A stretch of 64,000 bases of DNA from Xylaria sp. FL1777 (GCA_022578965.1 MU400689.1:1-64000), one strand, 5' to 3'; shown: positions 13,501-27,090, counted from the first letter of the stretch. Program-made: numbers and translations. Notes: a model not told the origin generated them from the letters alone.

Positions 13501-16500
13501 ATTTTAAGAATACTATAGCTAAAAACTAGCAACTTTTTAATTTAATAAAAAGTAAAAACTATTAATTAAAAAAGTAAAAAATAAAGCAAGAAAATCAGAA
13601 AAATTACAAAAGAAATCTTAAACAAAATACTAAAAGTATACTATAAATTTTATAAACTATTTAAAAAAAAAGAAAAAAAAAAACTTTTTAAACATAGCTT
13701 ATAAAATTATTATATTTTTATTAAGGAAAAATATTAACTAAAGCTTTATTAAATATATTATATAAGCTTAAACAAAACAAATGCTTTATAAAAATACATT
13801 TAGAAAAATCTAGCAAAAAAATTTTTAAGAAAATCTTAATTATTTATTAAATACTTTATAGTATTAATACTTAAAATAAAAAATAAAAAACAACTAATTA
13901 ATAAAGAAAAAAAACCAGTATAGCAAATAGTAATTAATTACTAATTATTAAATATAATTATTATTACAAATAAATACTTTTTTATTTTATTAGTAACTAT
14001 AAAAAAAAATATTAGTTAAGCAAAATAGTTTATAGCAATTAATATTTTAAATAAATATTATATTATTAAAATAGCTAAAAAAAAAAAATAAAAAACTATT
14101 ATATAAACAGTATATAAACTATATAAGTATATAATTATGCTATAAAAACTATAAAACGTATTAGCTAGCTTTTAATATATAATAATAACAATTTTATGGA
14201 AGTTTTTAAATAAATTTATATTTATTTACTTAAATAATATCTTAATTTACTTTAAAACACTAAAAAAACACAAAAAACATATAACTTAAGTATTAAAAAC
14301 ACTTAAATAAGCAAAATTATAACTTAATACAAAAAAGTATATATAGCATACATAAAAAATCAACTTTTTAAAATTTATAATTATTTTAAAACAAATATAA
14401 ATTTAATAGTTAAAAATTAACATAGTATAAAACTAAAAAATATTTAACTTAGCTATTATTATAAATATATAACAAGCATTAAGATTTTTAAACTATGTTT
14501 AAATATTAATTTAAAACTTTAAAAAAATAACATTTTACTTTATAAAGTATACAAAGAAAAAATACAAAAAAAAGTTCTTTTTAATTTTAAAAAAAGCTCA
14601 AAAAGCTTTTAAAAAACTAAAACTAAAAGTTATTTTTAACTTTATAGTTAAACTACTTAATTTACAAAAAAAAAAAAAGCTAAAAACAAATACTTTAAAT
14701 AGTATAATTGCAGAAGTTTTAAAACAACTAAAAAATAACAAAAAATAGCACTTAATAGCTTATTACTTTAAAGCACTATAAAATGCAGTATTATAATACT
14801 TTATATATAATAAAGAACTGCTTGCAATTATTATAGCACTTAAAAAGTAAAAACTGTTTTTTATAGAAACTATAAAACTAATTAAAATTTATTTAAATTA
14901 TTAAAACCTAACAAAATTTATAACTATATAAAAAATTACTAAATAACATAAAAATTAAATAGTTTTTTTTTCTAAGTTTAACTTTAAAATATGTTATATT
15001 AAAAAAAAAAAAAATATTTAAGCAAACATACTTAGTTAACAAAGTTAAAAAAAATTTAAAGTTTTAAAAAAAAACATTTAAATATTATATTTTTAAAAAA
15101 ATAAAAGCTTAAAAATTAAAGTTATACTTAAAAACTTTATAAATATATAGTTATAATAAGCTTATAACTTAAAAAAGTTAGCACAACTATAAAAACACAA
15201 AAGATTAAAAAATAACAAGCTAATATATAAACATAAAGTTTATTTACTAGAATTTTTACAAAACAAGTTTATTAAAAAATTTTATAAATACTTATTATAT
15301 AAACACTAAAAAACAACAAAAATAATTAAACAATTATAAAAAAAATACAATTTTCTAAAACTATAAAACATAATTAAATCTATTATAAAAAAGTACAATA
15401 TTTATAATAAAGCTAAAGCAGCTTAATATAAACTTTATAAACTACTATAACTTATATAAATACTTAAATAAACATAACATATTATTACTTAAAATTTTAT
15501 TATAGTATTACTTTTATTAACTAATTTAATTATAAAAGTATAATATAATAAAATATAAATTATTATTAATAAACTTATTAAGTATGCTTACTTTTTACTG
15601 TTTAAAAAAAATACAATAGCTAAATAACTTGCATATACTTTTATACGTTAATATTTAAATAAGCATAAATTACTAAAAAGAATTATTTTAAATTAAAATA
15701 AATTATTTATTTTTAAGTTTAAAACTAGTTTTTTTAAACTTATTAACGTTAAACTAAAGTTTTTAACTGCTTATTACTTATAAATAAATAAACAAACAAA
15801 AAAACTAAACTAAATACTAAAACAATATTTATAAAGTTATATTAACTACTAATAAAACAATTAAATAAAACTATTATTAATAGCATAAATTTTATATAAT
15901 ATATTAATAAACAAAAATATAAACATATTTTTGCATAAAGCTGTTTATAAATAGCAAGCAACTATTAAAAAACAAAAAAAAATATTAATAAAAGCACTTA
16001 TTATTTTAACTATAATACTTTAAGCAAAAACTATTACAACAAAAATTAAAACATTATAAACTAAACTATAACTACGTTTTTAGTTTTTATAACAACAAAT
16101 ATTAATATACTATAACAAAAAACAAACTAAAAAACTAACCTTTAAAAAAAAAAACAAAGTTTATTTGCTATAATAAAAACAAAATGCAAACATTAATATT
16201 TCTTAAATTAAAATAAAACAACTAAGCAATAAATTAAAATTCAAAAAACTTAGCTTTTTTAAAATTAAAAAAATTATTTTATTTACTAATTATAAACTAT
16301 TATTATTAAAAAATATATAAATTTACTTTATTTTTTATATTTTTTTATTAAAACTAGCATTTATTAAAATATTTATTAAAACATAACTAAAAATAAAAAT
16401 AAATTAAAATATTTATAAAGTTAAAAATATATTAGATTTTTATTAAAACAATAATAACTTAAAGTATTTTATTAAATAAAAAAAATATTTATATATTAAT

Positions 16501-17241
16501 AATACTTAAAAACTTAAAAAATACTTAAAAACTGCTAAAATAGTTATAAATTAGTTTTATTGCTAATATTTTAACTGCTTAAAACTAGAAAAAAAAAGTT
16601 AACCTTAAAAAAAACGCTTAAAAAATTTTAATTAAACTTAAACAAAATAGCTTATATTATTTTAGCTTGCTTTTTTTATTATTTTTGCTTTTTTATTAGT
16701 GCTTTTTGTTTTTTTTTAATGCGCTTTATTTTGTTTAGTTTATTTAAAAACTAAAGCTTTTATTAAACTATTTTAATACTTTTTGCTTTTAAAAAACGTT
16801 TTTATATATAAAGCTAAACTAATTTACTTAAAACAAAATTAAAGCTATTTTAAGCTTGTTTTAATTTTTTTTAAACTAAAAATAGCTATTATTTTGTTTG
16901 CTTTTTTTTTTTTAAAAAATAATAATATTTAAAAACTATATTATTAATTAAATTAATTAAAACTTTTAATTTATTGCAAAAGCAACTAACATATATACAT
17001 TTAAAACAATAAAACATATTATTTGTTATTTTATATATTAATAATTAATTAAAGCAGCAAAAATAAAGCATAACTTTATAACTAATAAAATTAATAAAAA
17101 AAGCAAAAATAAATTTTTGCTTTGTTTTAAATAAGTAATTAGTTTTTTTAATGCGCTTTAATATTATAACATATAAAAAAAAAAAAAAAAAAATACTTAT
17201 AGAAAATTGTTAAAATAACAATTTTAAAAAAAAAGAAATAA

Positions 17242-17735
17242 TGTTATAAAATTAGCACTAAAGTAGCTTTTAAAGCAGCTTAATGTTTTTATATATATTT
17301 TATACTTCTTTTTTTGCTAGTTAAAGCTAAAGTTATATAATAATTTATTTAGCTTATTAAGCTTATAGTAATTTAAAGCTTATTAAGCTTATAGTAATTT
17401 AAAGCTTATTAAGCTTATAATAATTTAATGCTTACTAAATTTGCAGTAATTTAAAAAAAATTACTACTTTTTTTACTTTTTCTTTGTTTATATAATTATA
17501 TACTTTTTATATTTAGTTATTTATTTAGTTTTAATTCTTTAGCTATTAATTTTTTATAATTACTAAGCATTAATATATTTATTACTTTTAATCCCTTAAA
17601 ACTCTTATTAATGCATAGTAATAAAAGTACTTTAAAAACTTCCTTAACGAACTACTGTTAAAAATCCTATTATTACTTATAAATTAAAACCCTAAGAGCA
17701 AACCTGTTATATTAATATATAACAAGTCCATTATA
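17242..17735 (+). repeat. gypsy LTR C, 3' LTR of the full-length element
   Basis: LTR of 494 bp starting TGTTATAAAATTAGC and ending GTCCATTATA, with four 26-bp tandem units at about 17,348-17,455. It has the same length as its partner at 10,038 but carries more C-to-T and G-to-A changes. Confidence 0.85.
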
Positions 17736-20700
17736 TTATTAAATAAAGCTATTTAAAAATGCTAAACATAATGCTTTAATAATATTAGTATATTACTTAA
17801 ATAATGCTAATAAAGATAATAAAATTTACTTTACTAAACGTAGCAAACTAAGCATTAATTAAAGCAACTAATAATACTTAAATAATAACTTTAAAAGCTT
17901 TATTAAAAAGAAAAAACCTTTTAACTATATAAAACTTTTTTAAAAGGTTTGTTTTATTTATAAATAGTTTAGTACTACTTATAGTAACTATAATAATAGT
18001 ATATATTGTTTAAAATAAAATAAAAGGATAGCTTATTACTAAAAAAATAAACCTTTAATTAGTATTTTTAACATAAGTTTAAATAACTTTTTAAAAGCTA
18101 TAAACTTTAAAAGTTATTATATTAAATAAAATAAAGCAATACAGCATTTTATTAATTAATATAATACTTTTTTATTATAAACTAATTTTGTTTAAGCTTA
18201 TGCTATATTATTTTTAAAAAACATATTTAAAATAACACTAAAAGTTTTTGCAAAACTATTAATAGTTAAGTTTTTTAACTAGTTATTTAATATAAAGGCC
18301 TTGTGCTATATTTATTACAAATAATAAATATTTATAACATATATACTTTTTATTAAACCTTTTAAAATAAAAAGTATAAGTATTAAAGCAATAGCACTAA
18401 GCAGTAATAAAGTTACTTTAATAGTTTAACAAAAAAATAACACTAAACTTATTACTTTAAGAAATATTTTATATGTTTTATATATAAAACTAAACCTTAT
18501 TTTAATTAGCACTTTTATAATATAACAAAGCTTTAAGTTTAAATAAAATAAATTTAAAGCTTAAATTTTTTTTATATTACTTAATTGCTTAAATTACTAA
18601 ATATTAATAATATATAAGCAGCTATATAATAAATTTTACTTTTTTAATTATTTTATTATTACTTGTTTAAATTACTAAAAGCTTTTAAAATTAAAAAAAT
18701 TACTAATAATATTTATAACTGCAAGTTTAAGTTTAATAGTACTTTTAATGCTTTTATATTAATGCTTTAGCTATATAAACTTTTAAAACTGTTGCAAAAT
18801 AGCCTTAAAAAAAAACATTTAAGTTATTAATAATTATAATAACATAATATGCAAATTATATGTACTAACTAAAAAAACTGCTAAAAATAATTATATTATA
18901 GTTTTATAAGCTTTATAAAAAAATGCTTGCTAATATGCTAACTTAAATAGCTTAATTATACTAATAACTTTTATAAACAAGTTATATTATTTATTAATAG
19001 TAAATAATATAACTTAATTTTTAAAGGTATATTTATTAAAACAAAAGTTTAATGCTAAATACTTTATTTAACTAAATATTAAATAAGTTAAAACATAAAC
19101 TAATATAAAGGTTTAATTTTATAGAACTAATAATAGCAAAAAATTTAAAAACTAAATAATTATTAGTTTTTTTATATAAAAAGACATTTAACTTAAATTT
19201 TTAGCACTTTATTAATACAAATAAGTTAGTTTAATAAAAAAATTACATTAAACGCTTTAAAAAATAATTAAAGCTATTTTTTTAAATTTTAAGCTTTTAT
19301 TAAAACTTTAAAATAAGATTTTATAAGCTATAACTTAAATTTAAGCACGTATACTAAATATAATACTAAACAGCTTATTTTTTTTTAAAGCTTAAACTAA
19401 AAAAAAGCTAAACAAAAAGTTCTAAAAGCGCTTAAGCAAACAAACTTACAAGCTAATACTAAAAAAAACAAAGCTTAAAAAGCTAAAAAATCGCGCTAAA
19501 ATCTTAATTATAGTTAAATATAACGTTAATAATATTTATTGTTTTTAAAACATTACAATAAGTGTTATTAAAAAAGCAAAAAAAATCTTTTATAATAAAA
19601 ACGTTATTTTAAGCTTAAAAAATTATACTTTATTAGTTTTTAGCCTTAATTTCCTTGCTTTTTTTTGCGCTAAAATAATACTATAGCATTTTTAATTAAT
19701 TAAGCATTTATTAATACTTATAAATTAATTATTATTTTTAAAATAACTTGCTAACTAAATTAAAGCAAAAAATTTACTAAAATAATAATTTAATTAGTAA
19801 TTATAACTATTAAAAAACAAGTTATTAAATAAATTGTATTTTTAAAAATAACTTATTAATAAATAAGCTTATTTAATATAACTTACTAAAAAAGTATGCT
19901 TTATAAAAATACTTAAAAGCAATAAAGCTAAAAAATAAACTGCTAACTTTTTATAACTAAAAACTATACTACAAAAGTAAGCTTTTTTAAAAAATATTAT
20001 TTAATAAATATAAAAGTTAAAACTATAAACTAATATATTTATATTTTTATAATAACTATTAAACCTTATAAAAATTAAAAACTTAAATATTGCAGCATAC
20101 TATAATGTAATAATAAAAAACGTTGTTATTTATAGTTTTATAAAAAAACTAAAAATATACTTAAAAGCTTTATAATTATTTAAACAAAAATATTAATTAA
20201 AAGCTATAAAAAAAAAAAAAAAAATGCAGTTTTTAATTAACAATAAAACTTAAAACATTATAAATAATAACTTAAGTTTTTATATTTTTACTAGTAAATA
20301 AGTTTATAAGCTTAAATTAAAAAGCTCACCTTTTTTAAATTCTTTACACTTAATTATAACTTTATAAATTTAAGCTTAATCATTAAATAATTAAGATTGC
20401 TAGAATTAGCGTAGCAACTTTTATTTACTAAATAAGTTATATTTTATTTATAAAGTGCAAATATAACAAAAAACAAAAAAATAGTATTAAATGATTTATT
20501 TGTTAAAAACGCAACTAACGTGCTATTAAAACTTACTAGTAATGCAACTATAATATAATAACGTTTTAATAAAAAACGCAAAGCTAATAAACTTTTTAGT
20601 GTATAAAAAATAGTTAATAAAATTATAAAATTAGTACTATAACTATTAATAAAAGAAAAAATAGCAAAAGAAATCTCTTTTTAAAAAAACGTAAAAAAAA

Positions 20701-23099
20701 CGCAAATAGCATATACGTTAAAAAAAGCCTAAAAAAACTAATAAATCATAAAGCTTAACAATAAAAATAACTTTAATATATTTATAATTTGCTATAACTT
20801 AAATGCTATTATAAAAGCTAACTAAAAAAGCGTTAAAAATACTATTTAAAAGCTTTTTTAATAAACTTTGTTAAACGTAAATATGCTAAAATTTTAAGCA
20901 CAAGTTATAGTTTTATAGCTAGCTTACAACAATAAAGCAGTACTATTTAAACAAAACAAAAAAATGCTAATTAAAGTTAAAAAATAAGCTAATAACTTTA
21001 AAAATAAAATATTAGCTAATATTATTAAAGTAGTAAATATAACACTTATAAGCAGTAATATAATTACTGCTAAAAAGCTATATAGCAAAAACATAATAAT
21101 TACTTTTAAAAAAGCAATACTTTAAAAAACTAAAAAAAAAAAGTAAATTATAAAAGCCTTTAGAAAAAAGTTAAAAATATAATAAAAAAAAGCAGCGCTA
21201 ATAATAAAAAGCGTTTTAATAAAACAAATTAAAATAATATACTTAAACGAAAACTTATTATAGCTATTACGTAATAAATACCTTAAAGTTATAAAGTACA
21301 AAAAAATGCTGCTTAAAAACGCAAAAGTTAAATTTGCGTTAATATTATTATATATAAGTAATATTGCAGCAGCTAAAACAATATATAAAAACAGCTTTTT
21401 ATAAAAAGCTTAACTATTTAATTATAAACTTTTTGCTATAAAGCTTAAAGTTATATAGTGCTTTAATTGCTATAAATATAGTTATATAGCTAAATATTGT
21501 TGCAAAAACTTAAAATATAACTATTGCTTAATTTTAAAGCATTAAAAAAATAAAAAAAGCTGCTTAATAAAAACGCAAAAAGCAAAGCAAAAATGCATAA
21601 ACTATAAAAAAGTATATATAGCATAAAATAAAGCTTGTTAAAAAAAAGTTAAATAAAAAAACAAAGCAAAAATAGCATATATACTACAACTTAAAAGCTT
21701 TTAAAGTGCTAAAAAAGCAGTAATAATAAGCAAAAAAATAAATAAAAATAGTTTAAAAATATTAATAGCATTAGCATTTATAAAGCTAAATAAAAAAAAA
21801 TTACTAGTAAAAAAACAGCAAACTAGCAATACAAGCAAAAACTTATTTTTATTAATTTAATAATATATAATATTGCTTTTTAAAACATTATAAAATTTAA
21901 AAGCAATATAGCGTGTATACTATAAAATAATAGCTTTAATTATATAGTAATTTAAAAGCTAATAATTAATAAACATAGCAATATATATTGCTTTAATAAT
22001 AATAATTACTAGGTTATTTAGTTAAAAAGTAAAGCTATATTATATATAAACAAAAAAATTGCAATAAAAACGCTAGCAAAAAACGCTAATAAAAACTAAG
22101 CAAAAATTATAATAAGCAATAATAATTTAGCAGTATTTTTATAATTAATATACTTGCTAAATTAAAAAAAAACAGTTTAATATAATTTAATTTAAAAAAT
22201 ACGTAAAATAAGCAAGCTAAAAAAACGCTATATATTTATAAGCAACTTTAACTTTTATTACTTATTATAAAACTTAAAAAGCAAAAAAAGCTAAAAAGCA
22301 AATAAACTGCTTAAGTTTACTGCATAATAAAATCTTATATTAGCTATTCTTTAAAAAAAAGTAATTAAAACAAAGCATAAATAAAAAAGCTTAATAATAA
22401 ACTTAATATAAATGTTTAATAATTTAGCTATTACTTATTAAAAGAACTTAAAGTAGCTAAGTTTTAACTATAAAGTATTAAAAGTTATAATTAACTTAAA
22501 AGCAGCTTTGCAAAAATACTTAAAAAAAGCAAAAAAATAAAATTAACTTAAATTAAACAAAAATAAAGCAGCTATAAAAATAAAAGCTATTATTACAAAA
22601 ATATATATGCTGCATATATTTAGCAAACTAAATAATATTTTTAACCTTTTAATTTAGCAATTAGTAAAAATAGCAAATAAAATAACGCTTAAAAAAACTA
22701 TAAAAAAAGAATACTAAGTATTACTTTAGTAATTTTTAAAAGTAGTTAAAATAGAAAAAAAAGCAAAATAAGCATATTATAAGTTTTAAAGCAAAAAAAC
22801 TAAAGCAGCATAGCAAGCTTTTAAAAAAAAAAAAAAAGCCTTTAGCAACAAAATAAAAAAAGCGTAAAAATGCAGCTAAAAACAAGCATTTATAAAAGCA
22901 TCCAAAGATTTTAAGTTATTATAAAGCTTAGCTAAATAAATAAAGTTTGCTTATAAGTTAGCTTTAAAAATTACTGCAATTTTACTACTAAAACAAACAA
23001 AAAATAAGCTGCTTTTTATTAATACTTTTAAAAAAAAAACAACTTTATTAGCAAAACATTTTTTTTTTGCATTACTAGCAAACTTATTTAATATACTTA
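17736..23099. other. unassigned A+T-rich mutated repeat DNA
   Basis: No open frame or family could be assigned. Composition and GC-step pattern match the LINE that follows, and a Tad-type LINE would need about 1.5-2 kb of endonuclease and a first ORF upstream of its RT. The right-hand part (from about 21 kb) is therefore probably LINE 5' sequence. The left-hand part (about 17.7-21 kb) does not align by eye with any other repeat in the window. Confidence 0.4.
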
Positions 23100-25000
23100 A
23101 AAAAAACTTAACTTATAATAGCTATTAAAAGTTTATAGTTAACGTTAATACAAAAAAAAAAAATATAATATTGCTAATATAAAAGTTAGCGCTATAAAAA
23201 GCGCTAAAAAACAATTTACTACTTAATAGCTTTTTTAAAGCTTATAAACTTGCTTTAACAAAAAAAATAGCAATATTATACATTGCTAGCTTTTTATTAA
23301 AGTACTACTTAATGCAATTTAAGCAAGCAAAAATAATAATTATATTTAAACTTAAAAAGTTAAAAAAAACTAAAAAAACAGCTAAAAAATAGCGCTTTAT
23401 TATGCTTATTTATATAGTAAAAAAAATGTTAAAAAAAAAGCTATATTGCTATATAGCAAAAGTAACTAAGCAAAAAGATCTTTTACTAAATAATTAAATA
23501 AATAACAAATAAAACAAGTTAATAAACGTAGCTATTAAACTAGTTTTAAAAATAGCAAAAAAAGCAATTAGCAAAAAAAATATAGCGTTTTTGCTGCAAT
23601 TAAACATTATAAAAGCTTTTAATACTATTAATAAAGAAAAAATAATATAACAAAAAAGCTTTTTTTTTTAAATAGTTATATAAATAAACTTTTTTATATT
23701 AAACTACATAATATGTTTTTGCTTTAATAAAGCAGTGTTTTAGCTAATAACGCTAAAAGCTAAAATTTTTTAAAAGTTTTTGCTTTTATTTTTTTTTTTT
23801 TTTATATATATTTTAACATTTTATAATAACTTTACTATATATTAAAAGCTAATAGTAGTTAGCTTCGCTAACAATATTAACTTTATTATAGCAAACCTAA
23901 ATATAAAGCAAAACTACAAAGCTTTAAAAGTAGCATAAAAAACATATAAAAACTAAGCAAAACAACATAAAATAAAGTTTATACTGCAAAAAAACAAATT
24001 AATGCATTTTTTTAGTAATAAAATAATGCTTATATAAATAGTACATTTTTTTAACATAATAATATACTTAAAAAACAATATAAAGTTTTTAAAAGTATAG
24101 TTTAACAAAAACATAAAATAAAAAAAATATTTAGCAAAGCTTAAAAAAAAACTAAGCATTTAATTATATGTAATAACTAAGTTATAAAACTTTATATAAA
24201 GTAATAACATAGCAAAAATAAAGCAAATATATGTTGCAATAATATAAAGCACTTTAGCTTATAGCGTAATAACTTAGCACAAAAACTTTAAAAAAAACAA
24301 AGCAAAAAGCATTATTAACTTATTAGTAATAACTTAAAATAAATGCTTTAAACGTATAGCTAAAGCTTTTAAAGCAACTAAAATAAAGCATTTAAAAACT
24401 AAAATAAAAATTTTTTTTATTAACTTATATTTTAGCAGCAAAATAGCAGCTTGCAAGTATTACATAAAAAGCTTAATAGCTAAAAAATTAATCTAAAAAG
24501 CAACAAAAAAAATTAAAACTTTTATTTAAAACGTAAAAGCTTAAAAAGCTAAAAACTAAACAAAAAGCAAGCTTATAAGCAATAGCAAAAGCATAGCTAA
24601 AAAAAATCTAACGTTAGCTTTAAACTTTTAATAAAAAAAGTAATTAAAAAAAAAAAAACCTAAAATTACACTAAAAAAAAAATAAATAAGCAAATAAAGC
24701 TAAACTAAAACAAATAATAATTATTTAGTAATAATTAAGCAAAAACTTAATAAAAATAAAGCTTTTAAAAAATATAACGAATTACTAAAGCATAAAGCAG
24801 CTATAGTAATATAAATGCGTATTAAAAAAATAAAGCTAAAGGCGTTTTTGCATAAAAAAAAGGTTTTAAGCTTTTTTATGCCTTTTTATAAATGCGCAAA
24901 AAAAAAAAAAACCTTTTAGCATATAGTTTTATGTTATAACTTACTAAAAAACAAAAAAAAGCAGCTATAAAAAAGCTTTGTAGCTAAGCTGCTATAAATT
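23100..25000 (+). mobile_element. Tad1-like LINE relic: reverse transcriptase to C-terminus
   Basis: Read through stops on the + strand this stretch follows a non-LTR RT from its N-terminal part to its end. About 23,280-23,440 gives the entry block (K-Y-Y-x-M-Q-F-K-Q-A-K, then R-x-I-M-L). Codons 23,600-23,623 give the palm motif A as L-N-I-x-K-A-F-N, a mutated LDIxxAFD. Codons 23,864-23,875 give F-A-N-N, the mutated FADD catalytic box. About 24,090-24,145 matches the VLGVWLDxxLxW block. About 24,180-24,540 matches the post-RT region, and about 24,840-24,960 the C-terminal stretch with AFLHKxR. Gene order and spacing are those of fungal Tad1-clade LINEs. Many stops remain, so it is dead. The 5' limit is not visible; the 3' limit is taken as the end of the last recognisable block. 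Confidence 0.65.
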
Positions 25001-25599
25001 AACAAAAATTTATAACTAACTATAAAAAAGCTTAAAGCTGCAAATAATATTGCAAAATAGCTATTTATTACTAATAAAATAGCAATATATAATAAAGCAG
25101 TTAAAATAAAAAGAAATAAAAAAAAAAAAAAAAAGCAAAAAATAAAAAAAGAACTAGTAGAAAAAGCAAAAGTGCTTTTTTAGAAGTTCTAAAAAACAAA
25201 AAAAAAGCTTTTATACGCTTTTTAAAAAAGCAAAAAGTTTAAAAGCTTCAAAAAAAGTTTTTTTGCCTTTTAATTATTACTTTTTGTTTAGCAAGCTAAT
25301 TAATAAAAATTAGTTGTTATAAAGTAAAAAAACTTTAAAGTAGCAGCATAAACATTATTACATAAAGTTTTTATCTGGCTTTTTATATAGTTTTACTTAT
25401 AAGTATACAAGTAAAAAAACCATGCTATAAAGCAGCACAGTAAGTTATTAATAATAATAAGCTTAAATTAAGCTTTAAAAATACTATTATATAATATAAA
25501 GCTTATTAAGTTATTTAAAGATTTAAATAAAAATATAGCATTAATTATATTAAAACGTTTATTTTAATAGTTTATTAAAAAATATATAAAATACTTTTT
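25001..25599. other. A+T-rich linker between LINE and copia relics
   Basis: Low-complexity A+T-rich sequence with poly-A-like runs (about 25,110-25,140) that may mark the LINE 3' tail. No coding similarity seen. Confidence 0.35.
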
Positions 25600-26620
25600 A
25601 TATTAATAGCAATTTATAACTAAAAATTTAATTATTTAAATGTTAAAACTGCTTTTTTATATAGTAAAATTAATAAAAATATATATATATAATTTTCTTT
25701 TAGCTATAAAAAAGCTAAAAAGATCTATAAATTATAAAAAGTATTATATAGCTTAAAGTAATTCTTTAAGATTTAATATAATATATTATTATAATTTTTT
25801 TTAAACTTTAAATAAACTTGTTTTAAAATAAACAAAGCTTTGTTTTATAAAAACAAAATTATTATAGCTATATATATAAATAACATACTAATTTTTTAAA
25901 AAAATAAACAAAAAGTAATAAACATTAAAAGTAAGCTAGCTAATAAATTTTAAATTATTAATATAAAACCTTGCAAATATTTCTTAAGTATAAAAATATA
26001 CTAAAACTAAAAAGCTAAAAAGCTATAAATTATTTAAACTTTATATATTTATTAAATTATTAAAAAGTTTTTTTTTAAAAAAAACGTTAAGCTTAAATTA
26101 ATACTTATAAACTTTAAAAAAACTTTTAAGCTTTCTTTAAAAAACTATTATAATACTTTAATTTAAACTAAATATTAAAAAATTGTTAGTTTATTAATAT
26201 ATACTATAGTAAAAATTAAAGCAAATATAGCATATTTAATATTTAAACTAAATTAGTTTTTAGTAAACTTAATACAATAATATTTAAAAGCTACTAAAAA
26301 TATATTACGTTATTTTGCTAAAACTAATACTTATAGCTTAAAATTTAATAATAATATTACTTTATTTATAAAATTTTTAAACATTAAACATAAAAAAAAT
26401 AAGTTTAATAGCATTTTAATAAAATGCTATATTTTTTTTATTGCTTTAGTTATTATTAGCTAAAAATTATAAAAATAATTACTTATTATAATTTTTAGCT
26501 ATAAAGCTAAATATATATTACTATTTAGCGTGTTTTTAAAAAGTATATATTTATAATAACTTTTAAATAAATTAAAAACTTTTTTAAACAATAATTAACT
26601 AGTTAAAATTAGCATTAATA
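25600..26620 (+). mobile_element. Ty1/copia pol relic 2 (RT to RNase H)
   Basis: Plus-strand reading through stops gives copia RT blocks in order. About 25,715-25,765 reads K-I-Y-K-L, then L-Y-x-L-K, as in the copia ...IYKLxxALYGLKQ block. Codons 25,873-25,884 give Y-I-N-N, a mutated YVDD followed by ILIF. Codons 26,221-26,235 give x-N-I-A-Y from RPDIAY, followed by a block like NPTQxHxxAAKRxLRYL. RNase H follows with ISW, and at 26,497-26,514 S-x-(K/E)-A-(K/E)-Y from STEAEY. The catalytic box differs from relic 1 (YVDD against LQTDD), so this is a second copia lineage. No open frame remains. Identification is by pattern only. Confidence 0.7.
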
Positions 26621-27090
26621 ATAATAATGCTAAATAGCTAATTAATAATTTTATATATTATAAATAAATAAAGCATATTTAAATTAAGTATTATAAAACT
26701 AGAAAATTTAAACATAAAAACTTAATTTAAACAAAATAAGTTTTTAAAAACTATAATTTAACAAACATTAGCACTAAAGCTTTATTTAAACTTATTTTTA
26801 AGCAATAAAAAAGCATTATAAAAGTTAAAGCTTATAAAGCTACTAAATAATCTAGTAATTATTGCTTTTTTTTTTAAAGCTCCTTATTTAACTTAGTAAA
26901 GTAATAAAAAAAAAGCTAAAAGTTTTTATATAAAAACAATTAAAAAAACAAAACCTATATTATAAATAGCAATATATTAAAATTACGCTTAAAGCAAAGT
27001 ATTATATATCGTAACAACTAATAATTCTAGTATAAAAATAGCATATAACTTAAAATATTTCTAGTTATTATTGCTTAGTACAAAAGGTAC
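26621..27090. other. right edge of the A+T-rich block
   Basis: Mutated A+T-rich DNA, possibly the 3' end of the copia relic. No LTR pair recognised. Composition changes to ordinary sequence within a few tens of bases around 27,080-27,110. Confidence 0.4.

Larger units (their letters stand above)
10038..17735 (+). mobile_element. full-length Ty3/gypsy LTR retrotransposon relic (about 7.7 kb)
   Basis: Two same-orientation LTRs of 494 bp (10,038-10,531 and 17,242-17,735) flank an internal region of 6.7 kb. The 5' internal part (about 10.6-13.2 kb) should be gag and protease, but I could not confirm a zinc knuckle or protease motif. From about 13.8 kb the + strand, read through stops, gives the RT fingers and palm. 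About 14,060-14,170 shows blocks resembling EWKTA, then YGxYEYxVM, then NAPASFQ. Codons 14,227-14,238 give the mutated YLDD catalytic box. RNase H and integrase follow as in copies A and B. An A/G-rich tract precedes the 3' LTR. I see no clear 5-bp target duplication (ACTAA upstream, TTATT downstream), which the mutation load could have erased. The element is inactive. Confidence 0.85.

Noticed and set aside
23953..24159. 68-codon minus-strand frame inside the A+T block
   Set aside because: Made of Phe/Leu/Ile/Lys codons expected from A+T-rich DNA; the same bases read as LINE RT on the + strand.
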